From Elysia chlorotica (taxonomy: Eukaryota > Mollusca > Gastropoda > Plakobranchidae): a stretch of DNA of 64,000 bases. Both the position numbers and the translations under genes were made by a program. The notes under the pieces were generated by a model. The model was given only the letters and a program-made list of their open reading frames with translations, searched no databases and was not told the origin of the DNA. Position 1 is the stretch's first letter. Each line of letters starts with the position of its first letter. Location: positions 119,903-183,902 of the forward strand of contig RQTK01000028.1 of NCBI GenBank assembly GCA_003991915.1, read 5' to 3'. This document shows positions 40,836-54,710 of this stretch, one piece after another.

Positions 40836-41017
40836 TACCCAGGAGAAAGCTCAGCCCACGCCGGGTTTCGTTTGGTACAATGATCTGTCCATCATGCAGC
40901 AGGTTTCTATTTTTAGATCCGATGTCAATGTTTGAGAACGAGGCTACCCAAAATAACAGGCAGTCACCGAGTTGACTGAAGTGAGTATATACTTATTTGC
41001 ACATCTATTATGCTCGG

Positions 41018-41277
41018 AGGGCGCGGTGGTCTAGGGGTAGAACATCGGCTTCCGACGCAAAAGGTCCCGAGTTCGAATCCTGGCTGGTGCGTTCCCTACT
41101 GGTTGGGTCGGTGTCAGTATAATGTGACCGGCTGAGACAGGAGTCATGGTATCCCTGCCCTGTCTCGTGTGTGGCAGCACATAAAATTGTCAGACGTGCG
41201 TCTTGGGGCCCGTCCGCAATATAGCCTATATAGTGCTGCTGTTGGACGTTAAACCAGCCCAACCAACCAACCAACCT
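41018..41277 (+). mobile_element. tRNA-derived SINE, full length
   Basis: Complete head-to-tail copy. The head is gggcgcggtggtctaggggt with B-box-like 'cgagttcgaatcc', then the ggttgggtcggtgtcagt body, the gacaggagtcatggtatccc block and the gtgctgctgttggacgttaa tail. It ends in a (CCAA)n run, the likely primer-recognition end. Confidence 0.9.
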
Positions 41278-41299
41278 ATCATACTCATGGATCGGACAG

Positions 41300-43095
41300 A
41301 ATACTCAGTGACTATTTTTCATTCGGCTACAAGCCTACTCGGCTAACTGTGCCTACTAGTGTAATGATATAACTCACTTTGGTTCTACAGTTTGTTTATC
41401 TCAGCGACCCTGCCTGTTATTGTTGGAAGCGTCAGTTGATTACCTTAGATCCCAGCCTGCGTACAGCCTGCGTACAGCCTGCGTACAGTGCTCACTTCTT
41501 TGCCTTTTTCTCGCCGCTTGTTTCCTTGGCTTTCGGGTCTGCGGATTTGCCCACTCCGATCTGAGAGTTCCACGTGAACGCCGTGCCCGACCACTTCTCG
41601 TCTGCTCGCCAGCAAACCGTGGTTTAACAGTACACACAACCGTTAGAAATTACCATTACTAGCAACAATTATACTCACGAATACATTTTAAAATGAACAT
41701 GGAAATGGAAAATGGAAGATGTTATTCTAAAATGAAAGCAATTACAAGCAAAATATTCACCAGCCTTGAAGGATAGATTATGAGTTGTTAAAACCATATA
41801 GGCCTACTTTTAGTTTTACATTATAATTTTTGTTTGAATAAGCAACAGGTAAGAACATAAAATGCATTTTTCTTAGGACAGCTTTAAATAAAGCAAATGA
41901 TATATCAAATTTTGTATGCGTTGTCGAATATCTTTCCTGGTGATTTAAGAAAGAATCCGAAGTGGAAACAAGAGCACACCTACTCAATAATTGCTAAGGA
42001 CCCAAGTAGTAACGGTAGTAATTATGAAAAGAGATATCATCACAACTTGACAACTGAGGGATACGATAAGGATAGCACAACTAAAGGTTACAAAAAAAGT
42101 CCATAAAAACGTATCGACTTTATTGGCTCCACCAGACCAAAAGAATCACAAAAATACACGAAGCAAGCCTAGTTTACTTGAGCTTATAATTTCATGATTT
42201 TCCTTGTTGAAATCGGGTTTTTCCTGAACTGTCAGAGAAGCCAAGTTCTACAAGTGAAATACAGCACAGGTACTTCGTGAATCCTAAACTTAATTTGTTT
42301 GTTTTGTGAAGGAAATAAGTATGCCTCATCTAAATCAACAGCTTTACGGTTTTGTGCGATTTGATGAAAAGCCAAAGAGTTTGTTGGAAGACCACGCAAA
42401 GTAAAATGTTTCTCATTGAACTACCAGTGATATACGTAGGGCTACATAATTTTATTCAGTTCTTCTCAACTTTAACGCCTCGAAAATAGATGATATAATA
42501 AAGGCAGCTACTTTTAAAGAATGGTATTGTTAGTTTATTAGTTTTTCCTACTATAGCGATTATGTACCCCGCACGTTCCTTAAACAGAGCGCTGATATAC
42601 CCGTTTCGATTAGAAAGACCTCTCAAGGACTAAACAAAAAGCCAATGTTACCTGAAAAAAACCAACCTTATTTTTTCTTACTTTTTAAAATATTACTATT
42701 TCAAGTATTAGACATAGATGAAAAAAACCATACTCCCATTTTAACTTACAGGTATGCCACTTTTCTTAATTTAAAACAATACAGTGTGCCATTTTATTGC
42801 CCTAATTTTAATCATGAGGCTTTTTTTTTTTTACACACGGTGCTGTCCAAAATGTTACATCGCCTGGCAAGCCCTCAAAACTCATTTGGCCAAAAATAAT
42901 GCATGTACAGTGCACAGGTAGGCTCAAGGTTGACATTTAAAATAAGAAAAAGATGAAAATAAAAAGTTTAAGTTAAATAATTCTCATTATACTAGAAAAC
43001 AAAAGATAATAGTGACGAAAAGAAAATGTATGTATGTGAAAGGAAAATGAAAAACAAAGAACGTTTCAATAGAAAAATATGGAAATATTTATTAC
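41300..43095. other. No confident gene
   Basis: Contains a 12-bp tandem triplet (cagcctgcgtac) at about 41452-41488. Frames such as 42645-42899 (plus) are AT-rich and lack support. Further exons of the third gene candidate could lie here, but I could not identify one. Confidence 0.35.
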
Positions 43096-43628
43096 CTGTT
43101 GACTTGTTCTTGGCAACTAAACCTGAAAAACGAGAAGGAAAACCTACTTAGATATCGATTAATATAATTATATATTTCTAATTACAAAAGGACGGTGCCA
43201 TGACATATCATGAAGTCTTATAAAACATAACGTTGTACAGAAAGTCACGTAATTCTGTCTAGTTCTCACCCTAACCTATTTTAGCGACCGGAGAGGTCTA
43301 GCTTACAATGTAGCTTTAATGTAACACAATCAAATTTTAGATTGACACCCCCCCCCCCAACTCATTCAAAGTTGGAAGCGCACAGGCCTATGTCAGATGT
43401 ATAGTTCTGAAGAACATTTTTTTAGATTTGTCGTCATATTAAACAGCGTCAAGAACAAGAACAGCGCCGCAGTTAAATTCATCATCGTTTTATGATGATC
43501 TGCAGAATTCACAATACCTATAGTGCATTGTTCGTGGCTCCTAACACCCTTCAGGAATTTCGCCACACTATACAAAAATAACACCACTTGCACCATAATC
43601 TTGGATGTACAGTCGATAATTACTTCTT
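43096..43628 (-). CDS. Candidate further exons of the gene beginning at 46485
   Basis: Two minus-strand segments have AG/GT borders and keep phase 1 with exon 2 of the upstream candidate. Segment 43628-43518 (111 nt) reads EVIIDCTSKIMVQVV then FLKGVRSHEQCTI. Segment 43122-43096 (27 nt) reads LVAKNKST. Their lengths are multiples of three and both are phase 1, as the series requires. Neither has a recognised domain, and the first has an imperfect polypyrimidine tract. Unlisted exons may lie in the assembly gap. Confidence 0.3.
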
Positions 43629-43699
43629 CTAGGATACAGTATTGTTGACGACTTTACCATAAAAAAAAGAAATGAGCTATGTTAAGGTTGACTGTATTT

Positions 43700-43800
43700 A
43701 CAGCTGCGGTGACGGTGGTTGTGAGTTTGTCACACAGTCGTTAGCCCCCCTTATGGCTGCGGTGACGGTGGTTGTGAGTTTGTCACACAGTCGTTAGCCT
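43700..43800. repeat. 52-bp tandem duplication
   Basis: The phrase gctgcggtgacggtggttgt ... cagtcgttagcc occurs twice in a row (from about 43703 and 43755). Confidence 0.9.
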
Positions 43801-43938
43801 GGGGCTCGATTTCTGTGATCTCATCGTTCTCTGTTAAATCATAGATTATCGAGTGACAGTCCTTTGTTAGACGGGGGACTCACGGTTTAAATTTACATTT
43901 CATCCATATCCTCTGCACCAACTCAGAGCTTTCTTCAA

Positions 43939-44095
<157 letters not shown>

Positions 44096-44771
44096 NNNNN
44101 NNNNNNNNNNNNNNNNNNNNNNNNNNNNNNNNNNNNNNNNNNNNNNNNNNNNNNNNNNNNNNNNNNNNNNNNNNNNNNNNNNNNNNNNNNNNNNNNNNNN
44201 NNNNNNNNNNNNNNNNNNNNNNNNNNNNNNNNNNNNNNNNNNNNNNNNNNNNNNNNNNNNNNNNNNNNNNNNNNNNNNNNNNNNNNNNNNNNNNNNNNNN
44301 NNNNNNNNNNNNNNNNNNNNNNNNNNNNNNNNNNNNNNNNNNNNNNNNNNNNNNNNNNNNNNNNNNNNNNNNNNNNNNNNNNNNNNNNNNNNNNNNNNNN
44401 NNNNNNNNNNNNNNNNNNNNNNNNNNNNNNNNNNNNNNNNNNNNNNNNNNNNNNNNNNNNNNNNNNNNNNNNNNNNNNNNNNNNNNNNNNNNNNNNNNNN
44501 NNNNNNNNNNNNNNNNNNNNNNNNNNNNNNNNNNNNNNNNNNNNNNNNNNNNNNNNNNNNNNNNNNNNNNNNNNNNNNNNNNNNNNNNNNNNNNNNNNNN
44601 NNNNNNNNNNNNNNNNNNNNNNNNNNNNNNNNNNNNNNNNNNNNNNNNNNNNNNNNNNNNNNNNNNNNNNNNNNNNNNNNNNNNNNNNNNNNNNNNNNNN
44701 NNNNNNNNNNNNNNNNNNNNNNNNNNNNNNNNNNNNNNNNNNNNNNNNNNNNNNNNNNNNNNNNNNNNNNN
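44096..44771. other. Assembly gap (676 N)
   Basis: The sequence is unknown. TAG repeats lie on the left and ATC repeats on the right, so the assembly probably broke in simple sequence. Confidence 0.99.
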
Positions 44772-44890
<119 letters not shown>

Positions 44891-45306
44891 CCTTAATTTG
44901 AGGTTTTACGATTTGAAAGAGTTTGTCACAATACTGGTGCTAAAAAAAAAACATGCAATTCATGTGTTATGGAGGGTGGAAAGTTGTCAATACATGTACA
45001 TACAATTTTACAAGTGGAGTAGGTATTGGGCTAGTTCACATCATTTAGGCGGTGAATTCCTAATCAGATCTGCTACTTCAGTCTCAGTGAATATTCGTAA
45101 ATAAGATAATTTTGTTCACCTTTAAATGTACAGTTTAGTCATAACAACTAGGTTTCGTTATTAAAACTAGATCGGACGCGCAAACTTTTTTTCTACAAAA
45201 GTAATACAACAAATGAACACAGATCTTTTACGGTAATATAACACATTTTCCCTAACAGTAATGTTTATCAGAAAGGATGTAAAGATCTTTACAAGTGTTT
45301 GTTCAG

Positions 45307-45450
45307 TTGTTGTTGTTGGTTTAACGTCCAACAGCAGCACTATATAGGCTATATTGTGGACGGGCCCCAAGACGGACGTCTGACAATTTTATGTCCTGCC
45401 AAACACGAGACAGGGTGGGGATACCATGACTCGTGTCTCAGCCGGTCATA
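45307..45450 (-). mobile_element. 5'-truncated SINE
   Basis: On the plus strand it reads from the tail (ggtttaacgtccaacagcag) through ggacgggccccaagacggac to 'gtctcagccggtcat'. The tRNA-derived head is missing. Confidence 0.85.
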
Positions 45451-45654
45451 TGTTTGTTCAGACTAAAGGTCATCATAAAATAATCACGTTTTTGTTTATG
45501 TGCCGACTTTACAACAAGTTTGCCTATTATTTTCTTTTAAAAGGACTCTGTGGACACATAACCCTCTACTTCTCAATGCCATGAATACGACCAACACTCC
45601 ATTAAAAATACAAATAGAATTGGACCAAAGAACAATTTTTGCTTAACTGCTTAC

Positions 45655-45882
45655 CGATAGATTTTCCGATTTTCCTGTTCATGAAGTCAACAAATGTTTT
45701 CTTTATACAGTTGTGGTTTACTAGGATTGGCGGCGAGTCTGAAAAAAAAAAGTTTTCTTAAGTTTGCTGATGCAGTAGAGACAAATCTCTGAACTAGAAA
45801 TTGTATTTATCCACAACACTAACCATGATGCACCACCACCATCATCGTCATCATCAATATCCTCATCATCATCTTCATCATC

Positions 45883-45980
<98 letters not shown>

Positions 45981-46485
45981 TATCATTACTTATTGTAGTT
46001 CTTGTTGTATTTGTAGAGGGAGCCCGGTGTAAGGAAACTCTTTGGAAGCCCGAGGCCTGGTTATATTTCTGATAATGGCAATGATAATGATGGCGATGAT
46101 CTTTTACTCCAGAAAGAATATTGTCATGTCACTAACTTAGCCTTTAATGGTGTTAGTCTATTAGTACAGACGTCAATGATTTAACTATTAATTTTGCTTA
46201 CCTACCATTAAACTCAGTTCTAATGAAATTGATTGGGGGAGGTATATAAGGTGGCTCAGGCACTTTCTCCTCCTCCCCATCCGAAGACCTCCCAGCATTT
46301 TGTATGTCTTCCTCTTCTTCTATCCTTTCTGTGTGTTCGTTATCTAGAGCAGATTTGCTCTCGTGTAGGCCTGTCTTGGTGCTTAGCTTTGAAATGGATC
46401 GATGAGCACTGAAGGATAAAGCCAGTACTGAACCGTTAGTTCTTGACACCTCCAACGCACCTGGGGATACCACTTCGTCTCCCAT
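45655..46485 (-). CDS. Unidentified gene, first two coding exons (partial)
   Basis: I do not recognise the product. Exon 1 runs 46485-46206. It starts MGDEVVSPGALEV, is Ser- and Glu-rich (RIEEEEDIQ, SSDGEEEKVPEPPYIPPP) and ends PINFIRTEFN before a gtaggt donor, in phase 1. Exon 2 runs 45738-45655, with a good polypyrimidine-AG acceptor, the frame SPPILVNHNCIKKTFVDFMN and a GTAAGC donor, again phase 1. A donor 4 bp further along exon 1 (gtaagc) looks stronger, but it would put exon 2 into a frame with a stop. The acidic N-terminus and basic second exon suggest a soluble intracellular protein. The intron holds an (ATC)n tract. A non-coding exon may precede the ATG. Confidence 0.5.
45880..45982. 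repeat. (ATC)n microsatellite
   Basis: About 100 bp of CAT/ATC repeats in the intron of the unidentified minus-strand gene. The His-coding plus frame across it is an artefact. Confidence 0.95.
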
Positions 46486-46636
46486 TATGCCAGGACGCCT
46501 GTAGTATACCCGTCGTGTCTTTGTCACAGACTTATGAAATTATACCTGAATATGAAGTTCAATCGAGTAGGGTATCAAATTAGACTTGAAACCACTGGAA
46601 CCTGTCACCGAGTTTTGCTATCTAGGATCTAGGATC

Positions 46637-47645
46637 AAATCCCCCCAACACTATGGACGATGAGATTAAAAATAAGAATTGGAATAGCAGGAAGTTTACT
46701 AGGAAAGCTTTCAAAAAGAGCATGGAGCATCAATATTTTCACAATCAAAACCAAGATTATAATTTATGACGCTTGCATCCTTAGCACACTTATCTGTGGG
46801 TCAGAAAAGTGGGCCATTTACGCAGACCAAAAAAAAAGCTCAATACTTTTTACCTAGGACGTTTCCACAAGATCATTGTTGGAAAGGGAGGAAGACCAAC
46901 ACAAAGGTACTTGAAAAATCAAATCTTCCAATTTTACAATCTGATACAAGTGGCGACTCAGATCGCTTGGCACTTGACACGGATGGACGACAGTTCCAGT
47001 CCGAAACAAGGGCTCTTTCATCAGGCGATTTCCGGAAACAGAGCCAAAGGGGGAACCAGGCTCAGTTTCAAGGAAAACTGCAACAGTATCATGACCAGGT
47101 GCAAAGTGAACGTACAAACCTGGGGAAAACTGTCCGAGGACAGAGCAGCTTGAAAAGCTCATGCGACAATGGCCACCAAACATCGCGAGTACACCACTAG
47201 GTCAGATCTTAAGGCACAGCGCATTAAAAGAAAAGAAGAGTCGCGACTCAGATCGCTTGGCACTTGACACGGATGGACGACAGTTCCAGTCCGAAACAAG
47301 GGCTCTTTCATCAGGCGATTTCCGGAAACAGAGCCAAAGGGGGAACCAGGCTCAGTTTCAAGGAAAAGTGCACCAGTATCATGACCAGGTGCAAACTAAA
47401 CGTACAAACCTGGGGAAAACTGTCCGAGGACAGAGCAGCTTGAAAAGCTCATGCGACAATGGCCACCAAACATCGCGAGTACACCACTAGGTCAGATCTT
47501 AAGGCACAGCGCATTAAAAGAAAAGAAGCGTCAGATGCCTGACTTGCAGAAGCTGAAGGAGGCGCTCTTAAGGACCAGGCATAAGAGACGCTGCGAGATG
47601 TACACTGCACAGTCAAGCTGCTTTGATCGTCGGCCAAGACGCAAA
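46637..47645 (+). mobile_element. LINE fragment (reverse-transcriptase C-terminus) with an internal duplication
   Basis: The plus frame GKLSKRAWSINIFTIKTKII ... ACILSTLICGSEKWAIYADQ is followed, after a frame change, by KLNTFYLGRFHKI. It then continues with AWHLTRMDDSSSPKQGLF, AKGGTRLSF and NVQTWGKLSEDRAA. This is the conserved C-terminal layout (LLYGSE-like, RWLGH-like, RMDD, GGxRxxFK, W..L..DR) of a widespread invertebrate non-LTR element. Frameshifts and a 290-bp duplication leave it non-functional. Confidence 0.8.
46954..47528. repeat. 290-bp tandem duplication inside the LINE fragment
   Basis: Segment 46954-47238 (cgactcagatcgcttggcac ... aaaagaag) recurs at 47244-47528 with only a few changes, mostly around the 'aaactgcaacag/aaagtgcaccag' site. 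Confidence 0.95.
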
Positions 47646-47649
47646 GAGC

Positions 47650-48689
47650 AGTGATCATCTAGATCTATAAAACATAAGTTGTTTATTTAGGGCAACCTTA
47701 GACGTCAACCTCTGTCGAAAAGATCTGGCCCTCTCTTCGTTAAATTCGTCTAGATCTAGATTTTGGTTATTGAGGGGGATCTTAAATAAGATAATCCTTG
47801 TAACCGGGTTTTAGATCTAAACTTCGGCCAAAATGTTGAACTAGATATAGGACTGTAGTTGAAATCTACTCATGGAAGGTCTGGCGTCTAGATATATACC
47901 TAGTTCCTCTTTGCACTCACTAGATCTAAGAATCTAGTATCTACCGTAGATTTAAATTCGGATCTAAGCACTCTAAGCGTGGCATATAATTATCCATCGT
48001 ATTTTCAAAACACATGGTAGATCTAATCATTAGATCTAGGTCGAGTTCTAAATTTTATATTTCACTGACATTCACCGTTGAAAACTAATTAGATCTATAT
48101 ACCGACAGTGTCTTGTACATAAAAATAAGTTTAATACCGTTTGTTCAAAAATTATGTAATAATATTTCAATCAAAATGTCTGCGCATCCTGTTGGTCCAA
48201 TGATGTGGTTAAGAGAGGCGCCAAACGGAGCAAAATAGAATTCAATGCAAATGGGTGGTCTTTTACACGTCCAAACAACATAAGTTATCTTTATTACAAA
48301 GTAGGCTACTCACAAAAATGAACACAAAAAGGCGCAAAAACCTGACTAACGTGGTGAGCTGTGTCATCAATTAAATAATACACACACACACACAGTGAAA
48401 TCTGTGAATATAGGTACATGATTGTATTAAACCTGCCTTTTTGGCTACGATTGAAAAGGTTGTGTTAGGCACATTTGTTAATACTAACTGGAACACATTA
48501 AAATGCCCAAAGATCGAATAAAGTGAAAGAGGAAAAAGAACTCATATTAATTATTCCACATGAGTTACAACTTAACATATAATAAGAATGACATAATTAA
48601 ACTGCCAAACAGTCAATAGCAAGATAACTGGTGCTTTTCAAGGGATTGAATAAAATATTACAAAATATTAACGCACTTACTTCCCTTGC

Positions 48690-48690
<1 letters not shown>
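47650..48690. other. Gene-free; TAGATC-rich in its first 450 bp
   Basis: Repeated agatct/ctagatct words cluster at 47655-48090. The rest is AT-rich, with a short (CA)n at about 48381-48394. No exon is supported. Confidence 0.5.
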
Positions 48691-48732
<42 letters not shown>

Positions 48733-48855
48733 TTACTCAATCCTAATTATGACTTGAGACGTTGGGAGTCCGTCTAATAGGATTATGGGACCAGCATTCG
48801 GTTAACTCTGTTAAATCGTCGTAGAAGACCCATCGGGCAACGTAAACCTGGAAAG

Positions 48856-48906
<51 letters not shown>

Positions 48907-48930
48907 AGCATTCGGTTAACTCTGTTCAAA
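48691..48930. repeat. Two (GA)n tracts flanked by a 25-bp direct repeat
   Basis: GA runs lie at about 48691-48731 and 48864-48903. The phrase gaccagcattcggttaactc(tgtt) occurs at 48789 and again at 48902 on either side of the second run. Confidence 0.85.
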
Positions 48931-49723
48931 TCTACGTGTCGGAGCCATAATAATGTGCGTGTGAGAGAGCCAGTTCGATCTTCTGCCATAAACATTAAAA
49001 ATTCAACTATCAGGATTTAAAAGTTTAAGGACCTTGTAGGAATCTGGGGCACCGACCCAACCTATGATTGAGGAGCCTTTCGTTAATCTCATGGTAAATT
49101 TATGATATGATTTAATTTTTAAATGACCTATCTACAGCAGCTTACCACAAACAATAAGGTGTCGCCACATTGTCTTATGTAGTTTGTCTTTTGAAAACAG
49201 AAACACTTTTTGTGTTTAGTAACCTTAGGACCATGTTTATTTCGTGAAAAAGGTTTCTGCCTGTCTATTCAGGAGGAAAAATCCCCCCAAACAGTGACTT
49301 GGTGGAAAAACAGATTCAGATTTAAATCTGCCGCTATAGTTTCTGTGCAAGTTCAGTTTGGGGTTGACCGCGAAGCTCGACAGGCAGAAGTCATTTGTCA
49401 CAGTGTCAGTCTCGGGGAGTCTCGGGGAGTCTCGGGGAGTCCCGGGAAGTCTTACGGAGTCTCAGGGAGTCTCGCGGAGTCCGACCCATCGCGCAGAGTT
49501 GCTATGAAGGTGCATGATGGGAAGGTTCAACTCGGAGCCACTGGAAACCGTTTAGATCCAGGGTCTAGTCAGAGAGGGAAAAGATCGATGTTGGAAGACA
49601 CCAACGTAATAAGGCATGCTAAAAGATAGAAATTAATGTGTGTGCTTTAGCTAGACCTATATAGAATTTAAAATATTAAACAAACTTCGTTAACTGTTTT
49701 GGTAAAAGGCTTGAGCGGGTGCG

Positions 49724-49776
<53 letters not shown>

Positions 49777-49836
49777 CAGGGGGGGGGAGAAAATGGAGAG
49801 TTGATCCTCTTGATTTAAAGCCCACTTTTAGAATTC

Positions 49837-49912
<76 letters not shown>

Positions 49913-50791
49913 TGATGTCATTCGAAATTTCCTTACGAATACGTTCTGTGGATTCCCGTGCGAAGAGTCTCTAGTTTTACAAGGAATAGGTGCTGCTGAA
50001 AGCTAATACGTTGGAAAGGTGTCCACGTCAGTATATCGACATTGGGCTAGCAGGGTGTTGTTGCATCTATCTAATCGTGAAGTTAAAGTCAAGGTGCGGT
50101 GCCAATTTGTTATAATTGCCTAAAGGAAAACTGAATTTAAAACTAGCATCATGACTGAAGGTAAAAGTTTTGGGATAAAAAAATACAATCGTAGGTTATT
50201 GCTTACGGGCAACACTGGAGTGTTAGGTCAAAGTTCGCAGACTGATTCTGATCGAGTAGTTGTCAGTATGAAGGGAGCTCTGTCTCTTCTCACAGTTCCA
50301 AACATCGGCACTTAGTACCAGCATGTACACAATGTACATCGCAACGTGTTCTGTGGGGGACGGTGATCAATCATCCCTAATGACACAAACATGAGCTTCT
50401 GTCCACCAGTGCGGGCAGGCAAGTCGGGTCATCTCAGTATTGACCATTGACTATTGTCCCAAGAAAGCGGCTTTGTCCACCTCTGGTCATAAGATCAAGT
50501 TTGAACAAGGCTTTCCAGTATTTGAAGCGGCCACATCTCGTCAGTGGTGGCCCAGGAGAAGGAACAATCATGGCGTCTGTGAAGATGGCAGTTTACCGTG
50601 GGATCAATGAGATGGATGGGACAAACAATGTTTCTTTGGGGAAAAGACAAGGGATCTGCTTCTAAACATTTGTTTTAACCTTCCTGTGATAGTATACAAC
50701 ACGTAAAGTAATATAATAAGTATGAGAGTAGAGAGAGCACACACAGAGCAAGATATTGGGAGAGCGAGAGAGGGAAAGAAAGAGAGAGAGG

Positions 50792-50843
<52 letters not shown>

Positions 50844-51100
50844 AAGAGAGTGAGATAATCATGTATTCCTTGAAGAAAGGCCTATGCTACTCTGCGGTAT
50901 GATCAGCGATTAAAATGAACCGAGCAACAAGTTTCGTATGCGGCTAATTAAAACAAATTTTAGAGAACTACATTGTTTGAAAGTGTTCAATTCATATGTA
51001 CGGAGCCAGCGAAAGGATCTGCGGAGCAAGCTTTACGGATCATTGTAGGATTTAGAGAAACTGCAGCATTTGCTGTCCTGTCAGGGATTGGTGTGTAACA
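48931..51100. other. Gene-free stretch with simple repeats
   Basis: A 10-bp tandem motif (ggagtctcgg type) lies at about 49410-49482. (GA)n lies at 49727-49767, (CAA)n at 49838-49900 and GA-rich sequence at 50725-50850. The plus-strand frame at 49210-49629 spans the 10-bp repeat and lacks any recognisable domain, so it is not called. Confidence 0.45.
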
Positions 51101-51116
51101 CAACAGCATCGTAGAA

Positions 51117-51195
51117 GAAGAGGAAGAAATAGAAGAAGATGAAGAAGAATAAGAAGAAAAAGAAGAAGAAGAAGAAGAAGAAGAAGAAGAAGAAA
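51117..51195. repeat. (GAA)n microsatellite
   Basis: A somewhat interrupted GAA/AAG run. Confidence 0.9.
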
Positions 51196-51759
51196 CGGGT
51201 AAAGGTTTGGTCTGACGCCATAAAATAGCCAGGTTTACAATAATTGTTATTTCCCATTGACATTTATTGCAGCACCAGATGAATGCAGTCCAAGCAGTTT
51301 AAACAGCCGTTCCGCACCTGGAAAACTAACACCGGAAAAGATCTCTTTGGTTTCAGTACTCCAAACTCTGTGAATTATTGTCTTCACAGAAAACACGGCG
51401 ATGTGCTTTAACCGCAGTGCAGTGGGGGAGAAGTAGGCCTACATGTGTTTCTATGGGGTAAAGAATCATGACAGAACTATGTCGGTCTCGGTTGTCCCCC
51501 GTAGCCTCCAGATGTCGCAGTAAATCAAGGCAATCCCAGACACCGAGGGGGAACAGATATGGCCATCAAACCCCAGGTCTGACAATCACCGGCAGACGAC
51601 AGCGGGGAATGCACACAATCACACCAGGCCAGACGCCACAGAACCTAGATATATGGGCTTATCTTGTATACAACAAAACTAAGACGACGTGAGGTAATTT
51701 TAGTGTCTGTAGATAGTTTCAAAAAAAAAGGAAGAAAGTTCTTGAGTCGGAACAAATGT

Positions 51760-52130
51760 AATCTGCGGTTTGAGAGAGCGGGGCTGTCCCCAGGTTCACC
51801 CTATACGGTGGCGGGACCCGAGGGCGAAATACCTGAGATTTGGCCAGGCAGACTACACTGCCACTAACTCAACCAAAAGTGAACATAGCGACTAGAGCGG
51901 GATTGGAACCTTGGATCGGGTCTCATGCGCCGAAGGCCGACGCTTTAATCCCTGCGCCACCATGCTCCTCATGAAGGGCCGGAAGCTGAGTCGGTAGTGC
52001 TCTTGGCTGATGAGCAGGAGATCCGCAGTTCGATTCCCAACTGCCGCCCCCATCTCTGCATAAGATTTTTATGGACCACTTGGGGACGCAGGACTAATCA
52101 AGAAATTTGTTTGCGATTTCCTTCTTCAGT
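51760..52130. repeat. Decayed tRNA-derived SINEs, two in opposite orientation
   Basis: At 51888-51970 the minus strand carries an A-box-like 'ggtggcgcagggattaaagc' and a B-box-like 'ggttccaatcc'. At 51975-52130 the plus strand has 'agctgagtcggtagtgctc' and 'gttcgattcccaactgcc'. Neither folds as an obviously intact tRNA. Confidence 0.5.
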
Positions 52131-52141
52131 CTTCTAAAGTG

Positions 52142-52224
52142 TTTCAAAGAATGTTTTACTAACCCCCCTTCTTTAATTCTTAAAATGCAATTTTGCATTG
52201 GGAAACCTTACATAATTTATTAGT
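52142..52224. repeat. Direct repeat flanking a SINE, left copy
   Basis: It reads tttcaaagaatgttttacta ... gcattgggaaaccttacata and recurs at 52467-52541 on the other side of the SINE, with one copy about 9 bp longer. Confidence 0.85.
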
Positions 52225-52282
52225 TTGATTTTCAAATTTTTTTATCTTCCTCGGAACGGCGGTAAACAATAATTTAGACAGT

Positions 52283-52443
52283 GTTGGGTTGGGTTGGTTT
52301 AACGTCCAACAGCAGCACTATATAGGCTATATTGTGGACGGGCCCCAAGACGGACGTCTGACAATTTTATGTGCTGCCACACACGAGACAGGGCGGGGAT
52401 ACCATGACTCCTGTCTCAGCCGGTCACATTATACTGACACCGA
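52283..52443 (-). mobile_element. 5'-truncated SINE
   Basis: Plus-strand order: gggttggtttaacgtccaac tail end, ggacgggccccaagacggac, the gtctcagccggtcacattat body, ending at 'actgacaccga'. The tRNA head is absent. Confidence 0.9.
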
Positions 52444-52466
52444 AATCAAGCCCTGTAGACATAGGA

Positions 52467-52541
52467 TTTCAATGAATGTTTTACTAACCCCCCTTTTAAA
52501 ATGCAATTTTGCATTGGGAAACCTTACATAATGTATTAGTT
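52467..52541. repeat. Direct repeat flanking a SINE, right copy
   Basis: Partner of 52142-52224. Confidence 0.85.
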
Positions 52542-52927
52542 CTGCCATCATTGTAATTTTTTCACGGTGATTAAAACAAAAAATCTTGATTTTTAAGATC
52601 GTTGACTTAAGTTGTAGAAGACCATGCCCTGGAATCTTCGAGACGACACCCGATTGGGGTTGCGGTTTGATAAAAAAAAATCAAATATGAGAGGAACGTA
52701 TAATTATACTAAGCTATAATAAGATTGTGATACTTTAGATATCTGAACTGAAGTTCTCTGACATGCTTTGGGTTAAACTCTTTGCTGAATAGCATCTTAC
52801 ATAAACGGTGAAGATCGTTTCTTATCGTCTATCTGCTGTGCCTGATTGTAAGACAATGGGCTCACTCGCTCTGTCCATTCTTGTTTCTCAAAATAACAGG
52901 CTACCCGCTATAATCTCCTTTACCCCT

Positions 52928-54512
<1,585 letters not shown>

Positions 54513-54710
54513 GTTGGTTAGTGGCTTAACGTCCAATGTCAGTACTATTCAGGTTATATCGTGGACGGGTTTCAAGACTAACTTCTGTCTTTTTTACGTG
54601 CTGCCACACACGGTAGGCCCTACAGTGTGGGGACTCTATGACTCCCGTCTGGGTGGGTCACATTTTACACGCGCTGACACCGGCCCAACCAGTAGAGGAC
54701 GAAGCGAGTT
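54513..54710 (-). mobile_element. Diverged SINE, head truncated
   Basis: Plus-strand order: gttggttagtggcttaacgt, atatcgtggacgggtttcaa, 'gtgctgccacacacgg', gactctatgactcccgtctg, 'ctgacaccggcccaacc'. Older than the other copies, judging by its substitutions. Confidence 0.75.

Noticed and set aside
41018..41100. Functional tRNA gene
   Set aside because: The tRNA-like part is the head of a repeated SINE, lacks a clean cloverleaf and is followed by the SINE body in each copy.
46202..46205. Stronger-looking gtaagc donor for exon 1 of the third gene candidate
   Set aside because: It puts exon 2 in a frame with an early stop. The donor 4 bp upstream keeps it open.
49210..49629. 139-residue plus-strand frame
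   Set aside because: It crosses a 10-bp tandem repeat (GS-rich reading) and shows no domain or splice support.
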